Part shown: positions 44,222 to 53,714 of the stretch, piece by piece | Position numbering within the stretch: position 1 is the stretch's first letter | Layout of the letters: every line of letters begins with the position of its first letter | Position numbers and translations under genes: made by a program | The notes under the pieces: model-generated | What the model was told of the DNA's origin: nothing | The model's input: only the letters and a program-made list of their open reading frames with translations | Database searches by the model: none | Source of the DNA: a cyanobacterium PCC 7702 | GTDB lineage: Bacteria; Cyanobacteriota; Cyanobacteriia; Cyanobacteriales; Nostocaceae | NCBI GenBank assembly: GCA_000332255.1 | Contig: KB235926.1 | Span: forward strand, 3,081,882-3,145,881 | DNA length: 64,000 nt | Direction of reading: 5' to 3'

Positions 44222-45751
44222 TTAGAGTCTGCGCCAACGGCGACCGTCGCGGTTAATCAACAATTCCGCTTCCACCGGTTCCCACGTACCAGCTTCGTAG
44301 GTAGGAATTTTGGTTGGATCTGCAGGTGCATCCCAAACGGAAAGAATTGGTGTTACTACCTGCCAAGCTGCTTCCACTTCGTCTCCCCGTGTAAACAGTG
44401 TTTGATCGCCCCTCATGCAATCTAAAAATAGGCGATCGTAGGCTTCGGTTGTAGCTTCGATACCGAAGGAACCGTAACTAAAGTCCATGTCTACAGAACG
44501 AGTGCGAAAACCGGCTCCAGGCATTTTGACTTCAAAACGCAGGGAAATTCCTTCGTTTGGCTGAATTCGCATTGCCAAAATATTAGCGTTCATCTGTTGT
44601 GCTGCAGATTGAAACATCCGAGAAGGAACTTCGCGAAAGTGGATGGAAATCTCACTGACTTTTTTTGGCATGCGCTTACCTGTACGCAGGTAGAAGGGAA
44701 CTCCTTGCCAGCGCCAGTTATCAACAAGAAACTTGACTGCTACATAAGTAGGCGTTGTGGAGTTAGGATTGACTCCTGGTTCTTGTCTGTACCCCGGAAC
44801 AGGCTGGCCTTTCATCCATCCAGCGCTGTATTGACCCCGGACTGCACAAAGCTCTAAATTTTGTAAATCTGCCAAACGAGTTGCTTGCAGTACTTTGACT
44901 TTTTCTGTACGGATACTATCGGCGTCCATGGAATTGGGGGGTTCCATCGCCGTTAAGCAGAAAAGTTGCATGAGGTGGTTTTGCAACATATCCCGCAATG
45001 CACCAACCGTTTCGTAGTAGCCGGCCCGGTCTTCAACTCCGACGGTTTCAGCAACGGTAATCTGAACGTGGTCAACGAAGCGGCGATTCCACAAAGGCTC
45101 AAAAATCGCGTTGGCAAAGCGGAACACTAGCAGATTTTGAACTGTATCTTTACCCAGGTAATGGTCGATGCGGTAGACTTGTTGTTCTTTACAGTATTTT
45201 TGTACTACTAAATTGAGGCTTCTGGCAGAAGCTAAGTCCCGACCAAAGGGTTTTTCAATCACTAGGCGATGCTTGTAGGGATCGTCAAGCATCCCTGCAG
45301 TTCCTAGCTGTTTGATCGCTTCTGCAAAAAAGTTTGGGGCTACGGAGAGGTAAAACATTCGATTTCCCCGCGTTCCCCGTTTTTCGTCTAATTCTTTCAG
45401 GAAAGCTTTGAGTTTTTGGTAGCTTTCGGGGTTATCGATATTACCAGAGCAGTAGAACAGACCTTGAGAAAAGTCTTGCCAGAGTTCCTCCGGGCCAACA
45501 CCACCATGAACTTCTTCCATACCTTTGCGCATTTGTTCGCGAAAATATTCGTGGCTCCAATCCCGGCGAGCCATACCAACGATGGTGGTTTCTGGTGGAA
45601 TGCGCCGTTCCCGCCGTAATTTGTAAAGCGATGGTACCAGTTTGCGCCAGGTAAGGTCTCCAGAAGCACCAAAGATAACTATGATCTGGGGTTCGGGCAT
45701 TTCTTGCTGTTGCAGACCAACCCGCAAGGGATTTTCTAGCAGACTGACCAT
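44222..45751 (-). CDS. zwf: Glucose-6-phosphate 1-dehydrogenase
   Basis: First enzyme of the oxidative pentose phosphate pathway, reducing NADP+ with glucose 6-phosphate. 509 residues. The Rossmann motif [16 protein letters not shown], the substrate-binding [13 protein letters not shown] (with the catalytic His region) and [10 protein letters not shown] are all present. In cyanobacteria it supplies NADPH in darkness and in heterocysts, and is activated by OpcA encoded next to it. It has 84-base and 98-base spacers to opcA and tal, consistent with one operon. Confidence 0.98.
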   Translation of the reverse strand: MVSLLENPLRVGLQQQEMPEPQIIVIFGASGDLTWRKLVPSLYKLRRERRIPPETTIVGMARRDWSHEYFREQMRKGMEEVHGGVGPEELWQDFSQGLFYCSGNIDNPESYQKLKAFLKELDEKRGTRGNRMFYLSVAPNFFAEAIKQLGTAGMLDDPYKHRLVIEKPFGRDLASARSLNLVVQKYCKEQQVYRIDHYLGKDTVQNLLVFRFANAIFEPLWNRRFVDHVQITVAETVGVEDRAGYYETVGALRDMLQNHLMQLFCLTAMEPPNSMDADSIRTEKVKVLQATRLADLQNLELCAVRGQYSAGWMKGQPVPGYRQEPGVNPNSTTPTYVAVKFLVDNWRWQGVPFYLRTGKRMPKKVSEISIHFREVPSRMFQSAAQQMNANILAMRIQPNEGISLRFEVKMPGAGFRTRSVDMDFSYGSFGIEATTEAYDRLFLDCMRGDQTLFTRGDEVEAAWQVVTPILSVWDAPADPTKIPTYEAGTWEPVEAELLINRDGRRWRRL

Positions 45752-45849
45752 AACAATTTTGGATTTAGATTTCGAGATTTGATTGCTTTGGGGTTAATTG
45801 CTATTTTTTCGTAGCGAGCAACCGTTAACAATTAGCTATGAGTCGTGGC

Positions 45850-46995
45850 TTATACTGGTGACAACTGCTTGACTTTGTTCTCTAAAGAGTTGAGCAAAGA
45901 TTGGAAGGGTTTGACAAATTTATCAATACCTTCAACAATAAGCTCTTCCATCACGGCGTCGATGTCGATGTTAACGTCCGGATCTTTGAGGCTTTCCATG
46001 AGGTTGTAAGCCTGTTGTACATTTGTTTCTAGCCGATTGGCGACATCGCAGTGGTCAGCACAAGCTTCGATGGTAGCTGGTGGTAAGGTGTTAACGGTAT
46101 CGGGACCAATCAACTCATTGACGTACATGACGTCGCTGTATAGAGGGTCTTTGGTGCTGGTGCTAGCCCACAACAGGCGTTGGACTTTTGCACCTTTTGC
46201 TGCCAAGCTTTGGTAGCGATCGCTTTGTACAATCTTTTTATATTCTTGATAGGCTATTTTGGCGTTAGCGATCGCTACTTTTCCGCGAATTTGTCGGAGT
46301 TTGGCTTCTATGTTGGCATCTTCAATGCCTTTGGCGAGCTTCGCGTCTATTATGCTGTCGATTTTACTATCGATCCGACTCAGAAAGAAACTAGCTACAG
46401 AAGCTATTTTCCTGATATCCTGACCTTGGGCTACTCGCTTTTCCAAGCCACGAATGTAAGCCCAAGCTGCATTGATGTAGCTTTGTACCTTAAACAGCAG
46501 GGTGATATTGATGTTGATACCTTCGGATATTGCTTGCTCCACTGCTGGTAAACCAGCTTCTGTACCGGGAATTTTAATCATCACGTTTTCCCGATCTATT
46601 TCTTGGAAATAGCGACGAGCTTCGGTAATGGTTGCATCTGTATCGTGAGCAATGGTTGGTGGTACTTCTATGCTGACGTAACCGTCCAAGCCATTGGAAG
46701 CCTCGTATACAGGACGTAAAATATCACAAGCATCGCGGATATCTTGAAACACTAGCGATTCGTATATTTTATACGTTGGCAATCCTGCCCGAATGCCAGC
46801 TTCGATGTCACGATCGTAAATGGCGTTACCAGCGATCGCTTTTTCAAAAATCGTTGGATTAGAGGTAATGCCACTAATTCCTTTGTTCTCAACTAAATCT
46901 TTTAATTCGCCAGATTGAATTATGTCACGGCTTAGGTTATCCATCCAGATACTCTGACCGTATTTTTTTATTTCTAACAAACGATTGATTGTCAT
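45850..46995 (-). CDS. tal: Transaldolase
   Basis: Moves a dihydroxyacetone unit between sedoheptulose 7-phosphate and glyceraldehyde 3-phosphate in the pentose phosphate pathway. 381 residues with SGITSNPTIFEKAI and the Schiff-base lysine region VMIKIPGTEAGLPAVEQAI. ININITLLF follows, and the late WASTSTKDP block is also present. It belongs to the longer cyanobacterial/actinobacterial-type transaldolase group. It lies between fbp and zwf, the arrangement known from Nostoc. Confidence 0.97.
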   Translation of the reverse strand: MTINRLLEIKKYGQSIWMDNLSRDIIQSGELKDLVENKGISGITSNPTIFEKAIAGNAIYDRDIEAGIRAGLPTYKIYESLVFQDIRDACDILRPVYEASNGLDGYVSIEVPPTIAHDTDATITEARRYFQEIDRENVMIKIPGTEAGLPAVEQAISEGININITLLFKVQSYINAAWAYIRGLEKRVAQGQDIRKIASVASFFLSRIDSKIDSIIDAKLAKGIEDANIEAKLRQIRGKVAIANAKIAYQEYKKIVQSDRYQSLAAKGAKVQRLLWASTSTKDPLYSDVMYVNELIGPDTVNTLPPATIEACADHCDVANRLETNVQQAYNLMESLKDPDVNIDIDAVMEELIVEGIDKFVKPFQSLLNSLENKVKQLSPV

Positions 46996-47039
46996 CGCTT
47001 TCCCTCCTCTTTAATTTCTTTGCCAGCCATTGCTAACTG

Positions 47040-48089
47040 CTAATTTTGCTTGAGAAAAGACTCTACCTTCGCTACATTCTCTTTGCTACCAACAATTAAA
47101 GGTGTGCGTTGATGCAGGTGTTTTGGTACTACGTCCAAAATGTTCTCGTATCCTGTAGTGGCGCGACCACCTGCTTGCTCTATCACAAAGGCTATAGGAG
47201 CAGTTTCATACAACAGCCGTAATTTTCCTTCTGGTTTTTTTACTGTCCCTGGATAGAGAAATACACCGCCTTGGATCAAAATTCTGTGAATGTCACTTAC
47301 CATGGCTCCGCTGTATCGAGCGGTGTAACCTTCTGTCCGGTGGACGTAGCGGATGTACTCGCGAATCGGTTCATCCCACTGCCAAAAATTCCCCTCATTA
47401 ACGCTGTAAACCGGACCGTGGACGGGAATTTGGATATTTTCTTCGCTGAGAATAAACTCCCCTAAACTTGGATCGAGGGTAAAGGAGTGAACGCCCTTTC
47501 CTATAGTATAGACCAGCATTGTGCTGGGACCGTACAGGATATATCCGGCAGCAATTTGCTTGCGTCCGGGTGCTAGCAAATCTTTTGCCGAACCATCTAC
47601 ATCTTCTCCTTCCTGCTGACGAATCGAAAAAATCGAACCCAAACTAAGGTTGATATCAGTATTGGAAGAACCATCAATCGGATCGTATAACAGGGTGTAA
47701 CGACCAACAGGACAGTTTTCAGGAATGTAGTACGGTTTTTCCATTTCCTCAGAAGCTAGGCGACATACCAACCCGCTTTGCTTAAATACTGCTATGAATA
47801 CGTTGTTGGCATACACGTCCATCTTCTTGACGGATTCGCCCTGAATATTAGTCTCCCCAGTAAATCCAAGCACGTCTTCCATCAAGCCAGCACGACTGAG
47901 ACGACGAGCTATCAGTTTGCCAGCTAGGGCAATCCGATTCATCAGTGCACTCAAATCTTGTGCTTCTGGCGAAAAGCTCTGCAATTGCTGCAAAATGTGA
48001 CGGGATAAAGTAGTACAATCACGATCTAGGCTGCGGTCTGTTGTAGCGTCCTTGGTAGACCGCTCTGTTGATTCTGCCGCTTTAGTCAT
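47040..48089 (-). CDS. fbp: Fructose-1,6-bisphosphatase class I
   Basis: Hydrolyses fructose 1,6-bisphosphate. 349 residues with the metal-binding [20 protein letters not shown], substrate-binding [14 protein letters not shown] and GGVFLYPG, and the late [17 protein letters not shown] block. Cyanobacteria normally use the class II FBPase/SBPase for the Calvin cycle. The class I enzyme here is the first gene of the oxidative pentose phosphate cluster and probably recycles carbon to hexose phosphate for that pathway. Confidence 0.98.
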   Translation of the reverse strand: MTKAAESTERSTKDATTDRSLDRDCTTLSRHILQQLQSFSPEAQDLSALMNRIALAGKLIARRLSRAGLMEDVLGFTGETNIQGESVKKMDVYANNVFIAVFKQSGLVCRLASEEMEKPYYIPENCPVGRYTLLYDPIDGSSNTDINLSLGSIFSIRQQEGEDVDGSAKDLLAPGRKQIAAGYILYGPSTMLVYTIGKGVHSFTLDPSLGEFILSEENIQIPVHGPVYSVNEGNFWQWDEPIREYIRYVHRTEGYTARYSGAMVSDIHRILIQGGVFLYPGTVKKPEGKLRLLYETAPIAFVIEQAGGRATTGYENILDVVPKHLHQRTPLIVGSKENVAKVESFLKQN

Positions 48090-48593
48090 TTTTTGTTCTC
48101 CTTAGCGACTAGCTATTTGTTGGGATTCACCCGCTGCATGGCAACCTGAGGTTGCTGCCTCTATCTTAGAAAGGTAATTTGGCAATCGAACTGTGATTTT
48201 AGACAAACTAAAGAAATCAACCTTGTGCGGTCATATACTTTTGTTAGTATGTTTTGAAATCCTCTTTGCCGGGAAAATCACCAAACTTTGCTCGGTAATC
48301 TCTATGAGTTAGTCGTGCACTGAATTTGCAATCACTGATTAACTACCAGACAATCTGCCCTCGAAAAACAAAGATATATCTTTACCTATAGTAGTTAGTA
48401 GTTCCCAAACAATGCCTGCAGGTAAAAACCGACTAGCCATGACATTTTTCTTGCTGCCACGATTAGTCGGGTACCTAGCTAACTAGCTATTTGATTTATG
48501 TTCTTCTCAATTGTTTCCAGTCACTTTTCGCTTTATTGCTTGCGTAACTAGAAAACTCTTTGTTAAGATGATCTCTTATCTCTCTAAAAAATA
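48090..48593. other. fbp upstream region
   Basis: 504 bases between fbp and the second RRM gene, both on the minus strand. It must contain the operon promoter and the end of the RRM transcript. I find no clean NtcA-type GTA-N8-TAC palindrome and no strong terminator. Confidence 0.4.
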
Positions 48594-48869
48594 TTATCTT
48601 TTAGCCCAATTACTTCGTCGGTTGTCCTCTCGCGGTTTTGCTTTATTGACTTTGAGCTGACGACCCATCCATTCTGCACCATCTAATTCTGTTATGGCTG
48701 CATCCTCTTGGGCATCTTCACTCATTTCAACAAATGCGAAACCGCGCATCCGACCGGTCTCGCGATCGGTGGGCAGCACAATTCTCACAACCTCGCCATA
48801 ATCGGCGAAAACTGCTTTTAAGTCTGCTTCGGTAGCGCGGTAGGAGAGGTTTCCAATGTAAATAGTCAT
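48594..48869 (-). CDS. RRM-domain RNA-binding protein without Gly-rich tail
   Basis: A 91-residue single RRM protein with RNP2 IYIGNLSY and RNP1 RGFAFVEM, ending in a short basic tail (REDNRRSNWAKR). It is clearly paralogous to the protein encoded at 22317-22631 (shared ELDGAEWMGR/KVNKAKPRE pattern) but lacks its Gly/Ser-rich tail. That resembles the non-cold-inducible Rbp class of cyanobacteria. It lies upstream of the fbp operon on the same strand, 504 bases away. Confidence 0.95.
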   Translation of the reverse strand: MTIYIGNLSYRATEADLKAVFADYGEVVRIVLPTDRETGRMRGFAFVEMSEDAQEDAAITELDGAEWMGRQLKVNKAKPREDNRRSNWAKR

Positions 48870-48938
48870 CTGGGTTACGTAATTCTCGACTCAAAGCGAT
48901 TTAGTTCAGCTGAAAACAGAATTACAAACGATAAATAC

Positions 48939-49094
48939 TCATTTCGTTCGGTCTGGTTTCTGGTCTGATTCATGATGGTAGTAAACGGTAGCAGGTAAGT
49001 TAGCCAAGGGGGCTGAAATACTAGCTACTTGACCAACAATCAGGCTGAACTTTCGCGTACGCTCACGATCATAACCGATCTTGGCATTTTTCAT
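48939..49094 (-). CDS. Small protein, 51 aa
   Basis: An ATG-started frame encoding a basic lead (MKNAKIGYDRERTRKFSLIV), a middle GQVASISAPLANLPATVYY and a charged HHESDQKPDRTK tail. The middle is moderately hydrophobic but too short for a sure membrane helix. Composition is protein-like and the frame fits between neighbours, but no strong ribosome binding site is visible. Not a family I can name. It ends 69 bases upstream of the RRM start on the same strand. Confidence 0.45.
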   Translation of the reverse strand: MKNAKIGYDRERTRKFSLIVGQVASISAPLANLPATVYYHHESDQKPDRTK

Positions 49095-49307
49095 AGTATG
49101 AGATTTTACAAACACTTTGAAGTTACAATTAGGCTCGCTTATATCTCCATTCCGCCTTATGATTCAGAAACTTTTGTTTAGTTTTTTCGATACTTGTAAC
49201 CAAAAATCTACCTATTTGTATAGATGCAAAATTTTTACTTTTAGGCATGTCCCACAGAGAAAAATAGATCCATTTTTATTTCTAATTGAACCATTGCTCA
49301 AGGTAAA

Positions 49308-49348
49308 ATAAATAAAAAAGTAAAGGTCCGCGGAAAATTTGCAGACCT
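49308..49348 (-). terminator. Terminator of the 75-aa gene
   Basis: On the minus strand AGGTCTGC and GCGGACCT form an 8-bp stem (one wobble) around a 9-base loop, followed by TTTACTTTTTTA. It starts 28 bases after the gene's stop. Confidence 0.85.
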
Positions 49349-49376
49349 AGGGAAACAAAAATCTACAATCTAAGTT

Positions 49377-49604
49377 TTATTCAATAGCTATTGACTGAGG
49401 ACCGCCTGTTTTACCATTGTGGACTTGGGCAGAGGTGCTAGCAGTACTTATATCACTACTGGAGCCAATCTGTTGTTCTAGCCAACTTTTCACTGGTTCA
49501 TCTGCAAGGTTGAGTCGAAGTAAACCAGAGAAAAATCCACCTAAAAATGAAACAGGATGCTGAGTGAACTGTTGGAAAATTGGCGTCAGTTCATTGAGGA
49601 ACAT
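49377..49604 (-). CDS. Small conserved-looking protein, 75 aa
   Basis: ATG preceded by AGGAGA at 7-8 bases. The first 45 residues (MFLNELTPIFQQFTQHPVSF, then LGGFFSGLLRLNLADEPVKSWLEQQ) form a mixed hydrophobic helix pair. The rest is a Ser/Thr/Gly-rich flexible tail. It looks like one of the small cyanobacterial proteins of unknown function that associate with membranes. It has its own terminator downstream, and a dispersed repeat lies 38 bases upstream of the start. Confidence 0.7.
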   Translation of the reverse strand: MFLNELTPIFQQFTQHPVSFLGGFFSGLLRLNLADEPVKSWLEQQIGSSSDISTASTSAQVHNGKTGGPQSIAIE

Positions 49605-49641
49605 GAATCTTCTCCTAGCAAATAAAACTTCTGATTTGTTT

Positions 49642-49669
49642 CGTAGACGCGCTACGCGCGGCTTCTCGT
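49642..49669. repeat. 28-nt dispersed repeat, copy 2
   Basis: Reverse complement of 41230-41257 with no mismatch over 28 bases. It lies in the spacer between nrdJ and the 75-aa gene, inside the latter's leader region. Confidence 0.9.
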
Positions 49670-49827
49670 AGAGATCCTAACTTTAGGAGCAATTTTTTGA
49701 AAAAGTAACAGTCAGAACATCGCTATCAAAACTTGAAATTTACCTATTATGGTGATGATTTAAATCAGAAAAAGCGGTAGCTATATTTTTAGTCCTATCC
49801 ACCGCTTTAATTACTTTAGTTTATGTA

Positions 49828-52137
49828 CTAAATTCGTGTATTTTCTACAGGGCCCAAGCAGCGATCGCTATCGCAAGCCGCGGGACCCGCGGCTTCTATT
49901 TTTTGTAAGCTTTCTAGATCCCTCTTTCGCAAAGCTTCTTGGAAATCAGCTTCTTTTCGCCTGTTCGAGATCTCTTTTTGGAGTTCCAGAAACCTTTCTC
50001 GAGTGATGGGTTCGAAAGGCAAACGCGGGAAGCTTTGGTGGTCGTCAAAGCGGGCGAGCAAAGCGCAGCTAGAGTACCCTTCATCCCAAGCGATCGCCTG
50101 AAAAATTCTTTCCGCTAAAGCTGGAATCTCAGATTCTCGCAATTCCAGCGTTGCGGAAGTGTTGTGCGCGGTGTAATGTTGCTGGACTTGCAAATAGAAA
50201 TCGAATTGGGCCAAGACAGAAAAGCGATTGGGATCGACTTCTTCTACTCCAGGAAGATCTGCCCAAGGTACAGCTACAGGAATCTCGACAAGCCACTCGG
50301 TTACTCGAGGATCGAAAGGATCCTCCAAAAGCAGGCCCGTGTCATCCTTATCGGATTGGGAAGGCGTTATCGAATAACCATAATCTAAGCAAGCAAGCGC
50401 GATCGGATCCTCTTTAGCGAAAGTAATCCTTCGAAGATAATAGATCGCTTTTGGTGGATGCCAGCCGGGTGAAGCATTTGTAAGCAGCGATTTGGTTCCC
50501 GCTGGTTGCACGGTAGTACAACGATTGGGTCGCTTCAAACCGTGGCGATCGCAGTAGACCCAAACTGTCTCATGCGCCACTTTCTTCCAGCGCTGAAGAT
50601 ACTCCGCTTCTTTTCGCTTGAATTCTTTTCCTTGTTCGCTTTCAGGCCTTCCTTCTGCCCACCAGTGCAACCAATCGATTCCAAAAGCAGTTACAAAGAA
50701 GTCAAATAATCCGGTAAAAGAAACTCCCACAATCGGATCCAGTTCCCGACTTCTTTGGAAGCGGGGCACGAGAAATTTATGATGGAGCAAAGTGGCGGCA
50801 GCTAGTGCTCCAGCTTTAAAAGCTTCTTCCTGTTCTTGCCAATTATTAGGATCCAAGCGATTCAAGTGGATCTCGGCAAGATTGCAGTGAAAATTTGAGC
50901 CGAGAATCTCTCCGCAAGGATTCAGCCCGTAGCGATTTAAGCGGTGCTCGAGCTCTTCTGCTTCGATTTGAGGCGCAAGCGATCGCAGGTATTCCCGAGC
51001 AGCCTCCCTGTTTTCGCTGTAAATTTTGAGAAAAGTTTTCTTATCGGAAATAAGATCGCAATTAGCGCGAGCGATCGCCTCTCCAGCCCATTGAATCGCG
51101 CCTTCTCCAGAGAAATATTGCGATCGCACGGATTCCTCAATCTCTTCCAAGCTAGGTTTGTGGTGAAAAACCCGCGTGTGGTTCGCCATTCTCAAAGCAT
51201 CCCGGTCCGGATCTATCTGCCAAGAGCCGTCTTCAGTTTGCTTCCAAAGATTCTTTTTCGCTTGAGCAAAAAGCAGGTCCTCGCTGGATCCCTGCCGCAT
51301 TCCAGCGCTCCGGCGGATGTTACCAGCGACAACCGTAAGAGCAGCCTCATCGATGAGCAAGCAAGCTTCTAGCGAAGTAAGCTTCCTTCCTTGCGCTTGA
51401 TTCAGGATTCTGGCTATTCGGAAGAAGAGATCTGGAAGCTTAATGGGATTTGCTGTCCCTCCAAATCCCTTCAAGGGCTCTCCTGCCGGGCGGATAGAAG
51501 AGAGATCGATTTCAATTTTTATTTTGGAAGTTTCAAATTCTTGGGTCGCCAAATCGAGTAGAGTCTGGTAGGCCTGTACCCAGCCCTGCCGGCTATCTCC
51601 CACGATTAAGCGAAAAGAATCGCTTCCTTTTCTTTCTAGAAGCGATCGCTCCAAGCGCTCTGGAGCTGGCTTTTCGCCAATTTCGCCTTTTAAATTTATT
51701 TCTAATCTCGTAGCGATCGCTGGAAGCTTTTCCAAAAAGCGATTTTCGAGCACGGCTCCAGTGCCGCATCCCTGCATCGCCAGATCCTTTAGCAAGCCGA
51801 AAACTTGTAAATCGTCTAATTCCAGCGAGGTGCAGTTATAGGCGCCTGAATAGTTTTCTGGTTTCTCGCTCCAAGGTGTCCCGCCAATCCAAAGCCATCT
51901 TCCGCTTGGAAGCGCTTTAATTTCCAAAAAGTTTTTTCTTAAAAGTGCTTCTTCCTCTGGCTGCAGCCGCCCTAAGCGAATCAATCCGTTTAGGGCACGT
52001 TCTATCGCTTCTGAAAAGCTTTCTCGGCGATCGCCTTTCTTGCGCGAATAGCTTCTGAAAAAGATTGGGAAAAAGCAGGGAGCAGATTTTTCTAAAATAT
52101 CTACTTTAGCAGATTTTCGTTCTAGCTCTCGAACCAT
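49828..52137 (-). CDS. nrdJ: Adenosylcobalamin-dependent ribonucleotide reductase, monomeric class II
   Basis: Reduces ribonucleoside triphosphates using B12. 769 residues, intein-free. Active-site residues are in place: Cys102 (YNCTSLE), the thiyl-radical Cys408 and Glu410 in NPCGEI, and Cys418 (FHCNLAEI). Cys408 and Glu410 carry the same numbers as in the Lactobacillus enzyme. The C-terminal shuttle pair is Cys755 and Cys760 (CDSDRC). The RTTVQPAGTKSLLT-like segment (CTTVQPAGTKSLL) and GSDSFRLIVGDSRQGW also match. A palindrome encodes AAGPAA just before Cys755. Genes for cobalamin synthesis (cobB) lie 7 kb away. Confidence 0.97.
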   Translation of the reverse strand: MVRELERKSAKVDILEKSAPCFFPIFFRSYSRKKGDRRESFSEAIERALNGLIRLGRLQPEEEALLRKNFLEIKALPSGRWLWIGGTPWSEKPENYSGAYNCTSLELDDLQVFGLLKDLAMQGCGTGAVLENRFLEKLPAIATRLEINLKGEIGEKPAPERLERSLLERKGSDSFRLIVGDSRQGWVQAYQTLLDLATQEFETSKIKIEIDLSSIRPAGEPLKGFGGTANPIKLPDLFFRIARILNQAQGRKLTSLEACLLIDEAALTVVAGNIRRSAGMRQGSSEDLLFAQAKKNLWKQTEDGSWQIDPDRDALRMANHTRVFHHKPSLEEIEESVRSQYFSGEGAIQWAGEAIARANCDLISDKKTFLKIYSENREAAREYLRSLAPQIEAEELEHRLNRYGLNPCGEILGSNFHCNLAEIHLNRLDPNNWQEQEEAFKAGALAAATLLHHKFLVPRFQRSRELDPIVGVSFTGLFDFFVTAFGIDWLHWWAEGRPESEQGKEFKRKEAEYLQRWKKVAHETVWVYCDRHGLKRPNRCTTVQPAGTKSLLTNASPGWHPPKAIYYLRRITFAKEDPIALACLDYGYSITPSQSDKDDTGLLLEDPFDPRVTEWLVEIPVAVPWADLPGVEEVDPNRFSVLAQFDFYLQVQQHYTAHNTSATLELRESEIPALAERIFQAIAWDEGYSSCALLARFDDHQSFPRLPFEPITRERFLELQKEISNRRKEADFQEALRKRDLESLQKIEAAGPAACDSDRCLGPVENTRI
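49876..49894. repeat. Perfect palindrome inside the nrdJ tail
   Basis: AGCCGCGG, a three-base GAC centre and CCGCGGCT form an 8-bp perfect inverted repeat in frame, coding for Ala-Ala-Gly-Pro-Ala-Ala directly before the shuttle cysteine pair. Its GAAGCCGCG edge is shared with the 28-nt repeat. Confidence 0.75.
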
Positions 52138-53061
52138 AACTTAAGTCTTATTCCTTTTGTTTTCAGATTATGACTATACGTCAAGTCGATTTAGGATAAA
52201 AGAATTGCCAAATTGAACAATTTAGGCTATTTTCACATGACTGCAACAAAGCTTTATAAATAGGCAAAATTGAAATCAGAAATTTGTATAATAGCAGTTT
52301 TAATGGCAAACCTCCAGTTACTTTTCTAAGTACATCTACAGACTGTGATGGTTTGCTTATTATAGTATCTTGGTTAATATTCTGCTTATCTTTCTTTGTT
52401 CTTTGTCTAAGCTGGGTGCAGCAAATATTTAGCTGTTGGCATTACTTTTTGTTTTGTTATATATAGCTATTAATTGAATTTTTTAATTGACTTTACCTCG
52501 ATATAATACTTTCAATTTGGTTTGATTTTCTTCAAGAATTTGAAGTTTAGTGTAATTTTTTCAAATGAAAAATAGATGTTATTATTTGAGAATATAAAAG
52601 CAGTTTATTCAATTATTGAGCGAGTAGTTAGTTAAATGCAATTCTTTTTTAATTTCTAATTTTTTAAAAAATAATATTTAATTAAAATTTAAAATAATTA
52701 ACAACTTAACTTGTGAACGCTCGTGTAATATTAATTTTGAAAAAAATCAGAGATATTTCGGTTGTCTGGAATTGGAGTTATCTGATAAATTAATTAGTTT
52801 ATATGGCAATCAAAATACTCACTTCTCAGTAAAATCAGAAAATTAAGACATAGTTTGTTGGTTTTTGAAATTAGTCATATACTTGAAAAATAAAAATATT
52901 TAGTTCTGAGGATAACTAAGTATTTTTTACTAGAAAACAGAAGTAATCAAATGCGATCGCTAATCAGATGTGATTTCGATCAATACTTCCTATTCAGTTC
53001 AGTGAGATCTTTGAAGTTGTGAGGAAAAGAACGGAAACATGTTAATTACAAAAGGGGCAAT
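52138..53061. other. 0.92-kb very AT-rich spacer
   Basis: Lies between divergent nrdJ and the pentapeptide gene. A hydrophobic 60-codon frame (52284-52466) is Cys/Phe/Leu-rich, as expected from AT-rich random sequence, and is not called. A GCGATCGC site is near 52954. I see no RNA gene and no recognisable B12 riboswitch upstream of nrdJ. Confidence 0.4.
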
Positions 53062-53544
53062 ATGAAAACCAAACTTCTAGCAGTTGTGACCTTAGTAACT
53101 CCCTTATTATTCACCACCGCAGTCAAGGCTGAGAATCTGCAGCAAGTACAAAAGCTTTTATCAACTGGAGAATGTCGCGAGTGTGATTTATCGAAGGCTA
53201 ATCTCAGGGGCGCTCATTTAATTGGTGCTGACTTAAGAGGTGCGAATCTTCAAGGAGCAAATTTGGAAGGTGCGAATATTGAAGGAGCAGATCTTACAGG
53301 TGCAAATCTCCAAGGAGCTAATCTCAAGTCAGCTTTTGCAACTAATGTTAATTTTAAAAAAGCCAACCTCAATGGTGTTAATTTTACCAGTGCGTTGATT
53401 TTTGACTCTAACGTTTATGGTGCTTCGATGAAAGATCTCACTATCACTAATGCTGAAATATACAATACAGGAATCGGCATTGGTGGTGAGGATGCCAGTA
53501 TCCCGGATTGGGATCAGCAGGTAGGTACATATCCGCGCAAATAA
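53062..53544 (+). CDS. Secreted pentapeptide-repeat protein
   Basis: 160 residues. A Sec-type signal peptide (MKTKLLAVVTLVTPLLFTTA, cleavage likely after VKA at 21-23) targets it to the periplasm or lumen. The mature part opens with a CRECDLSKANL segment with two Cys, common in cyanobacterial lumenal or periplasmic pentapeptide proteins. About a dozen A(D/N)LxX repeats follow, forming a right-handed beta-helix (about 45-125), and then a short C-terminal extension. Function of such proteins is unknown. A GGGGC ribosome-binding stretch lies just upstream. It ends at a hairpin terminator. Confidence 0.92.
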   Translation: MKTKLLAVVTLVTPLLFTTAVKAENLQQVQKLLSTGECRECDLSKANLRGAHLIGADLRGANLQGANLEGANIEGADLTGANLQGANLKSAFATNVNFKKANLNGVNFTSALIFDSNVYGASMKDLTITNAEIYNTGIGIGGEDASIPDWDQQVGTYPRK

Positions 53545-53668
53545 GTTTGGTTAGTTTTTGAACAAAAAAGTGGCTACACAAATGGGTTTCCTGTTTTCTA
53601 TCTTCTGCAGGTAGATTTCAGGATGGCTGACTAGACAAGTTGATGGTGTGTTTAAAAACATGTGGTTC

Positions 53669-53714
53669 TCTCATTTCTAGTCATAAACTTCTAGAAATGT
53701 GAGGATATTTTTTT
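53669..53714 (+). terminator. Terminator downstream of the pentapeptide gene
   Basis: CATTTCTAG (53672-53680) and CTAGAAATG (53691-53699) form a perfect 9-bp stem around a 10-base loop, extended by CTC/GAG across a bulge and followed by ATTTTTTTG. Confidence 0.75.

Noticed and set aside
49828-52137. Intein in nrdJ, as known from some cyanobacterial ribonucleotide reductases
   Set aside because: All active-site motifs are continuous and the length is normal; no intein blocks.
52138-52400. Cobalamin riboswitch upstream of nrdJ
   Set aside because: The conserved B12-box (GCCACTG-type) and helices were not found on the minus strand.
52284-52466. Hydrophobic 60-codon frame upstream of the pentapeptide gene
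   Set aside because: Phe/Leu/Cys-rich composition is expected from T-rich random sequence; no good start.
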